A DNA stretch of 64,000 nucleotides from Pinus tabuliformis. Lineage: Eukaryota; Streptophyta; Pinopsida; Pinales; Pinaceae. Positions within the stretch are counted from its first letter, which is position 1, and every line of letters begins with the position of its first letter. Below, one piece after another: positions 20,253-33,058 of the stretch. Both the position numbers and the translations under genes were made by a program. The notes under the pieces were generated by a model. It was given only the letters and a program-made list of their open reading frames with translations, ran no database searches and was not told the DNA's origin. The stretch covers positions 1,233,450,955-1,233,514,954 of the forward strand of contig CM062819.1 of NCBI GenBank assembly GCA_031772625.1. Reading direction: 5' to 3'.

Positions 20253-22220
20253 ATGGCTTCAATTGGTTTACGAGATCAGGACAGATTAGAGGGAGCATCT
20301 AACTTTGGCATATGGAAATCCAGAATCCTATTAATCTTGGAGGAGAATGGGCTAAAGTAGTATGCAACCGGTGTTGTAGTCGTGCTAGCAGATGCAACAC
20401 ATCTCCTTAGCTACAAGAAGGAAGATGCCAAAACCAGATGCATTATTCAAGATTAGGTGAAGGATCACATTGTGCCTGATATAGCAGAAGAAGATATAGG
20501 GAAGAAGATGTGGGATGCAGTTTGTAAACTCTATCAAGATTCCAGTGTAAACATGAAGTTGATCTTGAGGGAGAAGCTTCAATCCACAAAACAGAACAAG
20601 GGTGAAAGCATTGTGCCTTACCTTACCAAACTGAAACATGTCAAGGAAGAATTGGCAGGTGTTGGTGAGAAAATTGAGGACAATGAGCTTGTGAGGACAT
20701 CCCTCATCGGGTTTACTAAGAAGTGGGATGTCTTCATCCAGGTTATTATAGGAAGACAGGATCTTCTGAGTTGGGAAGGACTATGGTCATATTTTACCCA
20801 GGAAGAGCTTAGGAGGAGTCTCATCAATGACACCAGTAGAAACAGCCAAAAGGGTGAGGGAGAATAGGGAAGTGTGGCTCTTGCAGGGAAGAAAAAATCA
20901 AAGAAGGGATCCAACAAAGGGTCCAACTCCAAGGGGGACAAGAAGGACCAACCAAGGTCAAGTGCTATGGTTGTGATGAAATTGACCACTATGTCAACAA
21001 TTGCCTGCAATGGAAGAAAGGTGACAAGAAGGGAAAAAAGAATACGATAGCTTCAGGGAATGGAGATGAACTTTCCAGCTGGATGGAACAAGATTTTGCA
21101 CTCATAGCTTTCCTGACTAACTTAGCCTCACCGGGTGTTTGGTACATAGATAGTGGGGTGTCATGCCATATGATAGGAGTTAGAGACTACTTATCCAACT
21201 GCAAGGAGAAGGAACCAGGATTTCGGATTGAAATGGGCAATAAGTCCAAGTGTACTCCAGTTTGGAGGGGGACAATCCTATTTCAGAGAGGTCTAGCAAG
21301 CCCATTCCAATCCAAAAGATGTTGCATGTGCCAGGAATGTGAATGAATTTCATTTTTGTTTTTGTTCTTTAGGATAAGGGGTACAATGTACTCTTTAGAG
21401 GGAAACAAGTGTTGATTAAGCGCCTGGAGTTGAAGTCACCCATTGTAATTGGAGTTAGGAGTGGCAGACTTTATAGGTTGCAAATGGATGTAACGATCCG
21501 AGAGATCAGGGAGAGCTTTGGCAAAGAAGGATGGGCCATACCCACCACAGGGCACTTAAGTTGCTCAGGGAGATAGTGACAGGTGTTCCATAGGTGAGCA
21601 TGAAGCATGCCGATGTATGTAAGGGATGTGTGTTGGGGAATTTTGTTAAGGAAACCTTTCAAAGAAGTGACAATAGGTCTGAAGATGCACTTGATTTGAT
21701 TCATTTTAATATATGTGTTCTGATGTTGACACAATCTCTCAGAGGGTACAGATATTTCGTTACCTTTATCGATGATTCCTCCCAAAAGACCTGGATTTAC
21801 TTCTTGAAGACAAAGGATTAGGTATTCAGTCGCTTGCAAGAGTTCAACGCTCCCGTGGAGAATTTGATAGGCAGGAAGATAAAGGTTATTCAGTCAAATA
21901 ATTGAGGCGAATACACAGGAAAAGCCTTCCAGGAGTTCTATAATAGGGAGGACATCAAGAGGGAATGGACGGTTCCTTAAAACCCACAGCAAAATGGGGT
22001 TGCTAAGAGAAAGAATCGTGCCATATCAGAGGTAGTGAAGGCCATGTTGTATGACCAGGATATGCCAAGATACTTAAGGGCAGAGGCATGCAGTACTGTC
22101 GTGTATATTCAAAACAAGGTGCCACATAAGGCGTTGGGAAAGATGACACCCGAGGAAGCATTTACAGGAATGAAGCTAGATGTCAGCCACCTAAGAATAT
22201 TTGGCCGCATGGCTTATTGT
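20253..22220 (+). pseudogene. gag-protease-integrase of element F, decayed
   Basis: Starts MASIGLRDQDRLEGASNF. The capsid region (20457-20866) is followed by a CCHC knuckle CYGCDEIDHYVNNC (about 20963-21004), in which the usual Gly before His is Asp. The protease site WYIDSGVSCHM (about 21140) keeps its DSG triad. Pre-integrase and integrase core follow: FVTFIDDSSQKTW (about 21755), then SNN.GEY where relatives have a catalytic Asp, and NGVAKRKN where the catalytic Glu is Lys. Several stops and frameshifts are present. The frame is cut at 22220 by solo LTR G. A dead copy. Confidence 0.8.
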
Positions 22221-22937
22221 TGTTGGACAATGTAACTAGTTTAGGTCTTCATAATTTTTACTATTATGTTTTTTATGTAAAATGCAAAAGAAAAGAAAAG
22301 AAAATATATTATTATTATTATTTTTCTAGACAAGCATGTTCTTCATGCTGAGTCAAAAGTGTCAAAGTCCTATTTGGACCTTATTGTAAAGAAAAAGGAA
22401 AGATAATTTTTAAATATGTATTTTTGGGTCATGAACCCCTCTAGCTGCCAAGTTGACCTACCTGCCCCAATGGACATGTCTAGTCACACCACTCTAGATT
22501 GTATAAATAGAGGGAAGATGGAGCTCATTTGGACATACATACTTGGGATGATTTTGATCTGAAATATCACAGAAAGGATAGAAAGAAGAGGAGGGCTGAA
22601 GTATGAGGAAGGAGTTTCTTCTTGAGCTTAAAGTTTTGGAAGTTCTACCTTTGTTAGATTTCTTGTTGGTGATTGATTGATGACGGATTTGTTGTGCTAG
22701 AGGAGGGTCTGACTTGGCATCTAGAGGGTGAAGTTTTGGCTCTTGGATATCTCATTTGATCTGATTCTATAAGAAAAGAGTTTTCTGGTTTTTCCTTTGG
22801 AGGAGTTTCGCCTTGGCTTGGAGCCTATATCTTATGTTTTTTGTTTATGTAATCTTCATGTTCATGTTATGGTAATTGTTTGATAAAATAATCGGATTAA
22901 AAATTAATAAGAAGCCAACTAATTTCACAAGCAGTTA

Positions 22938-24241
22938 TGTAATATCCCTAAGGGAAAATTAATAGTGACAAGCAAAGCATTCAAAGTACATGCAACACAA
23001 AATTCACACATAAAATTAAACACCCAGAAATACTCCAAAAACTGCGCCAAGCTGACCCATTTTCATTATAAATCAGATGGGGTACAATATAAGTATGAAG
23101 TGCATGCACCTGGGCTTGCCAAAGGTGAGCTAAACAAGTCCCAGGTGTAGAAAGCAAGTGCCCGGATGCTAGAAAGATATTCCCCTCAATGCTCTACGCT
23201 AGCCTTGGAAAAATGCACTACTTGATGATAACAATTTGTTGTTTGGCCCTCCTTCGGTGCTCATAAAATTCCGAGAAATTAACCTCGGTCTCTCCTCAAA
23301 TAATCCACCAAAACCCAGAAAGGGTTTGGCCTAGTTCTAACCTCCAAATTTTCCCCCAATTTCCATGTACTCCTCCAATAGCTGGGTAATTCAACCCACT
23401 TGGAAATGTTACCCTTCAACCCCATCAAAATGATGATAAATGCTAGCAAAAATCCCCTCCTGATGCCCCCAAAAATCCCAACTCCAATTCAGCCCCAAAT
23501 GTCCATCCACCCAACTCCCACGCGTGGCCCATAAATAGCCTCTGCGCAGGCCCACACAGCCTCGACGATGGTGATGATGCTACAACAAAAGCTCCACAGA
23601 ATTGTGTTGAACCAACACTCCAAATCTTCAGCAAAAGGTGGTCCAATGCTCTCCCGAAAATCCCAACAAACTTGTTTCTCCCAAACTAGCTCTCCCAGGA
23701 AGTACTTGTTTCTACTCCAGAATAACTCGAAATCCCCTATAGAATCCCTCTGGTACAACCTCATATGTGTAGCAAAGGCTCCCCTAAGGTGGCACTCGAA
23801 ATCCACCGAAGGAGTTGAGATTTCCCTTTGGAAATCTCGTGTGCTGAACAACACTCTGTTGACCCAGCTAAGCAGCTTGAGCAAACAATAGTTCAGATGT
23901 CAAATGAGCAAAAGTCCCAAAATGAGTGCTTCTCCTCCTATTTGTAATTTCTGCCCCTTCTTCCCTTGTGGGCTCCACCCCATCGAACTTCCTTTTTCCC
24001 TCTTCTCTCTCCAAGTCGAATTCTCCAAGGGGTGTGTATTCCCTCATGGAGTGGCCCCCACCTTCCACTAGCTCCACAATTTTCCCTTTTTCTCTATAGT
24101 GGGGTCCCTTCTTTACCAAAAATTAAATCTTCTTTGGCTTTACCCACTTTTCCTAAGTTGTGAGCCAAAATTTAATATACTTAGGCAAAATTGCAAAATT
24201 GGTGTAGCTGCTTGGCAATTTTAAGTAGAGGGGATATCACA
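22938..24241 (-). repeat. 3' LTR of element E
   Basis: 1304 bp, matching 37107-38375. On the minus strand the purine tract gggagggaaaggc lies just upstream of it (plus positions 24242-24254). Confidence 0.85.
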
Positions 24242-25395
24242 GCCTTTCCCTCCCAAATGTTGCTTGTCCCCAAGCAACTGTAATTCTGGGTGTTGTAGAA
24301 TATGTTCACCCTCCCATGTGGCATCCTCATCTAGCATATTCTTCCATTGCGCCAAATACTCCTTGATAATCCTATTCCTCAATCTCCTCTCCCTTGTCTC
24401 AAAAGTGGCCTTCGGCTCAAGTACCAAATGCCCCTCATCATCCAACGGGGGTAGTTCAGTAGTTGCTGTCACATGTTGCCCCAATACCTTCTTGAGGCAT
24501 GAGACATGGAAGATGTTGTGTACTTTGCTTCCAAGCGGAAGCTTTAGCTCATATGCCACCTTTCCAATCCGCCTGATCACCCTGTATGGCCCATAGAAAT
24601 GTGATTGTAGCTTCTCGGCCCCCTTCTGCTTCAGCATGGATGGTCTATATGGTTGGAGGCGCAGAAAGACCAAGTCTCAACCTCAAAGTGCCTCCTGACC
24701 CTATGTTTGTCTACATATATTTTCTATTAAGTTTGGGTGGTCTGTAGGTTGTCTTTGAGAGCCTTAAGGATGTCTTGGCTCTCCTAAATCCGATCCTTGG
24801 CCCTTAGGGCCCTGCTGTCTCCGAAAATAAGTTCAGCAAAAGATAAAGCATCATACCCATATAAAGCACGAAAAAGTGACATATCAATGGACATATGGTA
24901 GGTAGTATTTTAGCAATACTCCCCCAGGTGCAATCACCTCATCCAAGCTCGATGTTGCCATGTCACGTAGTTCTGCAAGTATCCCTCTAGCCACTTGTTG
25001 ACTATCTCGGTCTCCCATCCATCTGAGGGTGGTAGCTGGTACTAGGAGTGAGCTCAGTTCCCACCAACATGAAGAGCTCCTGCCAAAACACCCCCATGAA
25101 ATCACTGACCCTGTCACTGACTATGGTCTTGGGAAGATCATGCAACCAGAAGACCTCCCTGAAAAATAGCTCTGCAACTTGCGAAGCAGAGTACCTAGCG
25201 GGGATAGCAAACAAATGGGCATACTTCGTCAATCTGTCCACCACCATGTATATGCAGTCACGACCCTGCGCCATGGGAAGTCTTGTGATGAAGTCCATCA
25301 AGATGTTCTCCCATTTACCCTCAGAAATGGGGAGTGACTGTAGTAACCCAATAGGATGAGTCAACTCATCCTTGTTCCTCTTGCACGCCTCACAC
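24221..25395 (-). pseudogene. integrase core and chromodomain of element E
   Basis: Minus-strand 3' part of pol. From 25364 downward it encodes the integrase core: WENILMDFITRLPMAQG, DRLTKYAHLFAI, then SDRVSDF where Gypsy integrases have the second Asp, and TSYHPQMDG. Frameshifts follow around 24990-24680. The last frame (24673-24221) has the GPY/F motif FYGPYRVI, the VHNIFHVSCLKK block, and a chromodomain, IKEYLAQWKNMLDEDATWEG, ending just inside the LTR. Chromodomains target integration to methylated histone H3. The upstream half of integrase continues beyond element D at 33282. Confidence 0.82.
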
Positions 25396-25400
25396 TCCTG

Positions 25401-26533
25401 TGTGAGAATTTCTGAATCTACACATCATAAATCCTACTGCAATCTCCTACTTGTTCTTTACATTCAACAAGTTATTTAATTACTTAAACAACGATGAAAA
25501 CACTAATGTAGCGTATGCATATATACAGATCATGAACTAAAATAAATTGAGATATTCACACAAGGGACACCGTTATTTTTGGACAATAGTCCCCGGAAAA
25601 AACCCAATTCAGGAAAACTGGTGCAGCATATAGAGGGTTTGTATTATTAAGCAGATTTCTGAATACAACTAGGGTGCCAAATCTGGCTCACCCAACAGAG
25701 AATAAACCTGGCAGAAGTACCTCTATCTGGAGACAGATATTTTGACAATTCCAGCAACTGGATGATCAAACCCCACAGATGACAATTGTTGTTCCCAGTG
25801 CTGGGCAATGATGGCTGCTCCAAGCATTGTGCTGGAACTGCGTCACCTCCTCTAGGAGTTGCGTCACCCTCCCAGTGAGCCTCCCTTGCTCAGTAGTCGA
25901 TATGCTGAATTGCTACTCTCTCTGCCCCATAGAAAACCCCAACACTGCCTCTAGGGAACTACTGCAGCCTCTCTAGCTTCTGCGTCAGCTCCTCTAGTTT
26001 CTTCGTCAGCCCCACTAGCTTCTACATCACCCTCTCTAGAGCTGCGTTGTCTCTCTTGCTGCTACTTTGCCTCTATGCTATGTATCCTCGACCTTGGACT
26101 GAAGTCCCTCTACCGAACTAACCCTCACTGCAACTCAGATCACTTAGCTCGATTTTCTCAGTAAACCACGCCCCAAAAAAATCGAACTCTTTGATCTCTT
26201 GGTGTGTCTCCAACTGACCCTCAAGCCTCCTCTTATACTTTTCCTGTTGATAAATCAACAATCGTGATCTTATCTGTAATCAACGGCTAAGATTAAAACA
26301 GGATTGATCCTCGTCACTTAGAACCTTCTCACCCATATTTTTATTAATACACATTAATATTTTTATTTTCCTAAGTTTAGACTTAGGAACCCATTAAAAA
26401 TATTAATTATTTTAATAACTCCTCATCCAGGTGGAATTTCTCCAAACGATTTCTGGGTTCTGGAGATCTCATGTGTTCTAGCCCCTCCACAAATTCAGAG
26501 CTAGAGCACCTCTGATGCTACCCAGAATCAACA
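25401..26533 (-). repeat. 3' LTR of element D
   Basis: 1133 bp between TGTGAGAATTTC and AATCAACA (plus-strand reading), followed by ctccctctta, the complement of the polypurine tract. It shows the uninterrupted LTR sequence at the hAT target (cgtcacttagaaccttctc near 26315). Confidence 0.86.
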
Positions 26534-27114
26534 CTCCCTCTTAGCGAGGAATGTGCGTTAGCAATACTTCCCCATAGAAGCATTACACTGATCCACTGCA
26601 TCGGTCCTTTGTGTTGTCGATGCTTGGCTTGCTGCCCTTCATCCACTGCACCGCTACTTCCTGTACTGCTGCCCATGACTCTGCCACTGCCACTACTACA
26701 TTTGTACTACAACTCCCTCTCAAAATGCTGCATCACGCTGCCCATAGCACTGCCACTGCTAACTGCTGCACTGTAACTCAGTTAGTGAGAAGTAAGTAAC
26801 TGAAACTTCACCCAAAAACTGACATCCTGGTTAGTATGGATGCCTCGTGATCCTGAAGCTACCTCTGATGCTAATTTGTACTGACCCTCTGCTGCCACTA
26901 TGCTGCTTCAAACTGCTCTGTGCCTTTCGCACAGCTACAACATCCACTGTGCTTCCTCAGACTTCGGCACTCTAGCAATGCCACTAGTGCTCCATCACAC
27001 CTTGCTCCAACCAACACTCGTCACTTTGCTACTGTCATTAAAGGCTCCCGTAGCAGTATGTGATCCAAGAGTTTGGGCACCTCAAGGATCCTGCCCCTCA
27101 TGTAGTCCTCTCGA
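26534..27114 (-). other. conserved non-coding 3' module of element D
   Basis: Minus-strand counterpart of the modules in A and B: cag-rich words and the same block order from gag end to polypurine tract, without a real frame. The plus-strand ORFs here are shadows. Confidence 0.65.
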
Positions 27115-27995
27115 CTACAACTCCATGTCGCCCCACCTCTTCTCTAGAGGTGCATGAGAACTCATGGCATAATCGTCATCCTCGCCTTTGTTTTCAACTT
27201 TCGCTGGAGAAGACTTCGATTCAGAAGCTTCCCCCTTGCCCTTCTTCTGAGGGCACTCAGTGGCATAATGTCCCAGTTCCCCACAGTTGAAGCATTTGAC
27301 CTTGGTGATGTCCTTCTTCTTCCTCTTCTGCTGCACTTGTTGTCCTGACGATGTGAGAGCTGCATCCTCCTCCTCCTCCTTCTTGACTCGGGCTCCCTTG
27401 CCGCTACTCCCTGTCTTGGTCATCCTCTCGAGCTCTTCTTGTCAAAGAGCTGCCCACATCTCCTCCCAACTGGGGAGAGTTTCTCTGCCCAAGATACTTT
27501 TGACAAAGGTCTTCCAATCCTCAGTGACTACATTCAGGGTAGTCCTGACCATCAACTCAGGATCTGGTGTCGACCCCACAGAAGTCAACTGGTCACGAAT
27601 CCCTTGCACCCTGAGAAGGAATGGATCGATCTCTTCTCCCTTCTGCATCTGGTACTGTCTTAGGCTCTCAGTTGATTTTCTAACAGCATCTTCTGTTGGA
27701 CGGAAGAGCCCTGATACAAGGTGGTCAACGCCTCCCACATCTCCCTTGCTGTGTTCTTCTTAGCAATGTGTGGTACTACATGATCTTTCACCCCGTCTAG
27801 GATCATGCACTATGTCTTAACCTGGGCCTCCTCGTACTTTTTCATCGGATCAACATTGACCGGCACAACAACTACTTTCAAGGCATAGTCCTTGATGCAA
27901 TGTTTGTCTAGGATTGCCAGGATCCTGGCCTTCTAGATGACAAAATTGGATGCTCCATCCAATCTGTCCTGATCCCTCAACCCATTCATTGCCAT
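27115..27995 (-). pseudogene. gag of element D, broken
   Basis: Minus-strand gag starting at ATG 27995-27993 (MAMNGLRDQDRLDGASNFVI). Codon 21 is TAG where B, F and K have Trp. The capsid part runs through 27738-27442 (QMQKGEEIDPFLLRVQGI), and a TGA follows MWAAL at the capsid-nucleocapsid border. The nucleocapsid part in 27423-27115 has a basic linker, a CCHC knuckle CFNCGELGHYATEC, and an acidic tail ending RWGDMEL. One further TAG lies near codon 64. Full-length Gag cannot be made without readthrough. Confidence 0.8.
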
Positions 27996-29551
27996 CTCTG
28001 GTCCAAAATAGGACTAGCTCTCTTCTCCCTCTCCCGCTGTCAATATAGCAAGACTTGGATCTGGATTTCTTTGGTGCAAGAAACCCTCTAAGGAACAAGC
28101 TCCTCTAGACTCCCTCTGAGTCCTGATTTCCTCTTCAATCCTCCTTTGCTGCTGCAACCCGGATCTAGATTTCTTTGGCTAGAAATCTGTTAAGGCAGTG
28201 ACTCCCTCTACCTCGGCTTTGTCTCCACAGACACTATTATGCACCAATCAGAAACGACGTCCCACCAGCTCCTTAAATCGAATCTGATCTGCTCCCTTAG
28301 CTCGACAACTGACTATTTCGAACCTCTCAAGCTCTGCACTGGCCCAAAGAGTTGACGCAGTCACTGCGTGGGCTCCTCTCTGGCTTTGCGTCACCCTTTG
28401 CAGGCTCGAAATGCTGACGCAGGCACTGCGTGAGCCTCTGCATCACTCCTCTGGTTCTGTGTCACTCCTTTGGCTCTGCATCACTCCTGCGGTTGCTCCT
28501 CTACCTCTGAAAACAATGCTGTCACTTGGGACAACTGCTTCTCTACAACAAATTTTCTGGATTTCTCGGCTGGTGTCTTCAGTCTCCTATGATCTGCAAT
28601 GCTCTGATACCATGTGAGAATTTATGAATCTACACATCAGAAATCCTATTGCAATCATTGGATTATCATCTCCTACTTGTTCTTTACATTCAACAAGTTA
28701 TTGAATTACTTAAACAACGATGAAAGCATTATTGCAACCTGCACATATATACAGATCATGCACTGAAATAAACTGAGACAATCACACAAGGGACACCGTT
28801 ATTTTTAGACAATCGTCCCCGGAAAAACCCAATTCGGGAAAACTGGTGCAACATATAGAGGGTTTGTATTATTAAGCAGATTTCTAAATACAACTAGGGT
28901 GCCAAATCTGGCTCACCCAATAGAGAATAAACCTGGCAGAAGTTCCTCTATTTGGAGACAGATATTTTGATAATTCTAGCAACTGGATGATCAAACCCCA
29001 CAGATGAGAACTGTTGTTCCCAATGCTAAGCAGCGATGGCTGCTCCAAGCTCTACGGTGGAACTGCGTCAGCTCGTCTAGGAGCTGCATCACCCTCCCAG
29101 TGAGCCTCCCTTGTTTAGTAGTCGATATGCTGAATTGCTGCTCTCTCTGCCCCACAAAAAACCCTAGCGCTGCCTCTAGGGAACTGCGTCAGCCTCTCTA
29201 GCTTCTGTGTCAGCTCCTCTAGCTTCTGCGTCAGCCCCACTAGCTTCTGCGTCACCCTCTCTGGAGCTATGCTGTCTCTCCTGCTGTTGCTCTGCCTCTC
29301 TGCTATGTATCCTCGGCCTTGGACTGAAGTCCCTTTGCCGAACTTCCCCTCTCATTGCAACTCAGATCACTTAGCTCGACTTTCTTAGCAAACCACGCCT
29401 TAGAAAAATCGAACGTTTTGATCGCTTGGTGTGTCTCCAACTGACCCTTAAGCCTCCTCTTATACTTTTCTTGTTGATGAATCAACGACTGTGATCTAAT
29501 CTCTAATCAACGGCTAAGATTAAAACAGGCTTGATCCTCGTCACTTAGAAC

Positions 29552-32500
29552 CATTGTTGCGAAAATTGCGATCGGGATTAAATCGGCGAGGGGAAAAAAT
29601 CGGGAAAAATCGTAAAAATCGGGAAAATGTCGTAAAAATCGGGAAAAATCGGAAAATACAAAAATATTCATTTTTTTCAATTTTTTTAATATCTAAAGCA
29701 TCTAGAACATAAAATAAATACATTGACACATAAATATGATAAAAGAACTAATATATAAGATGTTTAATATCATTTCTAGTGCTACATCACACATTGAAGC
29801 ATGTCCTGAATAGTAAATCCTGACTCCTGAGTCCTGAGTCCCAACTCAGCTTCAAAATATCAACAAAAAATATAATAATGTATCTCATATCATGAGTCAT
29901 AATGTCATATACAATGAAATGAACCAAATAACTAATACTACTGATTTCCTCTGCCCCTTTTGCAAGAAAATGCAATAGCTTTCCCTTTCCCTCTAGATGT
30001 AGATGTCGGTGGAGTTGGCAGTGGACTCTGCTATGCTCTAGAAGCTGAAGAACTAGGAGCTACAGGAGGTAGACCACGTCCTCTATTGGTGGCAGGGGTA
30101 GCCTGGGTAGGTGGTGTCGCCTCCTCCTCCTCCTCCCCCTCTACGCCTTCCACTACCTCCTGCGCTAACCAATCATCGGCAGACTCGATGAGAGGTCTCT
30201 CGGCTTCAACCCTCCATGCAACAGTGGTGTTAATCCCATCCAATGAGATGGCCTCCATATCAGGTATCCTCTCAAGTTGCCTCACCCACAATCGAAGATT
30301 GTAGTAGACGTAGACCATGTCATTAAGTCGCTGGGACTCCAACCTGTACAAAGATCATAAAATAATAATTATAAAAAAAATATTATTTAATGAATTCAAA
30401 AAATTAATTGGAAATTTGGAATATTTTAAGTTTTAAGTTTAACCTGTTGCGCTTCTTATTGTGTATTTTTTCAAATACACTCCAGTTGCGCTCGCATCCT
30501 GAGGAGCTACATGTTTGGCTGAGGATTCATATGGCAAGCATTTGCAGATGGGGTACTCTGGCACCATAGCGAGTCCACCATGCATCTACGAAAGTTGAAG
30601 CAAAGTATGAAGTTATGAACTTGAAGAGACAATGAAATTTGAAACAAACTAAAAAATACCTAGCATTTTAGTCTTCTTATCAACCACAACCATCTCAAAG
30701 CTAAATGTGCCACCTGCCATCCTGTATATCTCCATTTCTTTGGAGATTTCTGCACGTTCTGCTAGAGATCGCACCATCCAATGAACACACGTTAAGAATC
30801 CATCCATGATCTTAGCATCAAATAAGAATTCACATGGGTAAGAAAACGCAGGGTTTAGGTAGATCCCTGCAGCATTAATGGGACAATGGAGTGTGTTGTT
30901 CCATCGTCCATCAATCACTTCCCATAGGAGGAGTTGTTTCTGAAACCCCTCATCTCCCTTATCATCATAGTAGGCCTGAATGGATTCTTTGGCCCTGTCC
31001 ATGGCCTCATACAAATAGCCCATTGTGGGCTTGTCACCATCAACTAATCGAAGAACCTTTACCAAAGGTTCAGTAATGCTGCACACTTCCTGCACTCCCG
31101 CCCAAAAGTTTTCCTAGTATGAAACTAATCTGCATATGGCCTCTCCTTTTGGTTTGCGGCTAAATGTCAAAGCACGCCACTCATCTGAAAGAAACATTCT
31201 CTTCACATCCCGCATAGAATTCAAGAGGGATTGAAGAGATATGAAACTGGTAGCAAACCGTGTAATGGTGGGGTGCACCAACTCTTTGTTGTTGGTGAAT
31301 TTTCTTATCAAGTTAAGCACAGATGCATGATTATATATAAATTTTGTAATGCTTTTTGATGAGTCAACAATATCTTTGACAAAGGAAAATTTTCCTATGT
31401 CCTCCAACATCAAATCAATACAATGTGTAGCACAAGGTGTCCAAAATAAAGTAGGATGCCTCTCCATAAGCATCTTGCCAGCAACAACATAATTTGCAGC
31501 ATTGTCCGTTATGACTTGGACAACATGTTCTGCACCCACCTCCAAAATAAACACATCCAGCAAATCACATAATAATTTTGCATCTTTGATATGTGCAAAT
31601 GCATCAATAGATTTCATAAACATTGTCTCCTTGGGACAATTAACCAAGAAGTTTATAAGGGTTCTCCCCTTTTGGTCAATCCAACCACCTGACATCACAG
31701 TGCATCCTGTTTGTGCCCATGATGCCCTAAACTCCTCCAATCTTTTGGTGCAGTCAACCTTTTCATCTTGAAGAACGCAACCTCTAAAGTCATCATAAGA
31801 AGAGATTTTGTACCCTAGGCCAACAATTGCAATAGCATCAACAACAGGCTAGAAAAATGGATTATTCCTTACAACACTAAAAGGAATATCACTCCAAAGA
31901 AGAAACTTGCCCAACAACTTGTCAGCTTGTTCTTTCTCCTTTTTTTTAAGCATTGAAGTGATAGATGGTTGTGAACCAGCCGTAGTTCTAGGAACAAAAA
32001 ATGATGAGGTAGCTACATGGTTGGTTGTAGATATTGATGTTGAAGTAGAACCAGTGCCACTTTCATATTCACCTCTTAACACTCTCCTTGCTAGTTGCTT
32101 CCTCAGATTTGATTTGGACAATTTGGCTTGCTCTAATTCTTCTAATGATTTGATGGCTCTTCGGATGATTTTCGCATTTGTATTGGTGCAAGGCCCTACC
32201 TCATTTCCAGGGATTTGTGCAAGGTGATATTTCAATTTATAAACCCCCCCTGTCATATGATGCCCATACAACTGGCAAGACAAGTTTGATCTATCAAACC
32301 CTCCATCAGGTTCACCAAATTCCCACAGAGGGTCCAATTTCCTTGGCATGTTTGTAACTTGGTTGAACTCTTGAGTTTTAATGTAAGATGAAGTTTGAAG
32401 TTGAACCTATGGCACAATAAGAATTGCAAGTTAAAAAAAAAAAAAAAAATTTACATACATGACACAACACATTGAATTTTTGACCAAAAAAAAACCTCAA

Positions 32501-33058
32501 CTCAATGCAACAATAATAGAAAAAATGCACATTCAAACCCAAACAAAAATGATGCAAAGAAATAGAGCACAAGAAGAAATTAAACTAATAAATCTAAAAA
32601 TCAAGTTTTTGCATTTTTGACCAAAATGAACCCTCTCCACTCTATGCAACAAAAATGAAAAAAAAACACAATCAAATCCACTCAAAAATCATTGATAATC
32701 AATGGGTTATAGAAACCCAAGCAAAAACAAAAAAAAAACAAAAAAAAAATGGCCAAATTTGGTGCTCATACTTGGAAACCATGGTTTGCCGAAGAAATTT
32801 TGTCCAAACACGAATTTCTCTTGCTTGGGATGCTAAAATCTCTCATTTTTCTCCTCCTCTGCCCTAGTAGTCACCTTCCTCTCCTCCTCAGTTCTCAAAC
32901 AAGTCCGTTGTCTATTAAAAATGAGAAATAAAACTCATGAAATGGCTTGTAAAATGCGCTGTCTCGGAGGGCCACGATATATTTTTTTCGAAAAAAACTT
33001 TATAAAAATCAGGCGATTAAATCGGCAAACTTAAAAAATCGCGATGTTCGCAACACTG
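29552..33058 (-). mobile_element. autonomous-type hAT transposon
   Basis: 3507-bp DNA transposon with an 8-bp TSD cttagaac (29544-29551 and 33059-33066), exactly filling the unoccupied sequence seen in the other LTR of D. Terminal inverted repeats: CATTGTTGCGAA at the left, CAGTGTTGCGAA read inward from the right. Both ends hold subterminal runs of aaaatcgg-type words (29570-29660, 32985-33045), the likely transposase binding sites. It contains one minus-strand transposase gene with introns. It is the youngest layer of this nest. Confidence 0.9.
30031..32349 (-). pseudogene. hAT transposase, four-domain gene with two in-frame stops
   Basis: Minus-strand gene in three exons: 32349-30660, 30585-30444 and 30343-30031, with GT-AG introns at 30659-30586 and 30443-30344. 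Total exon length is 2145 bases, divisible by three (714 residues plus stop). Domains: BED-like finger with GHHMTGG and KYHLAQIPG (second Cys replaced by Tyr), DUF659 with SGGWIDQKGRTLINF and QVITDNAANYV, the CATHCIDLML block, and the hATC dimerisation domain CERNWSVFEKIHNKKRN in exon 2. Only two defects are seen, both TAG: near 31849 (probably Gln before PVVDAI) and near 31110. Transposase would excise and insert hAT copies in the nucleus. Recently active, now probably dead unless the stops are read through. Confidence 0.85.
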
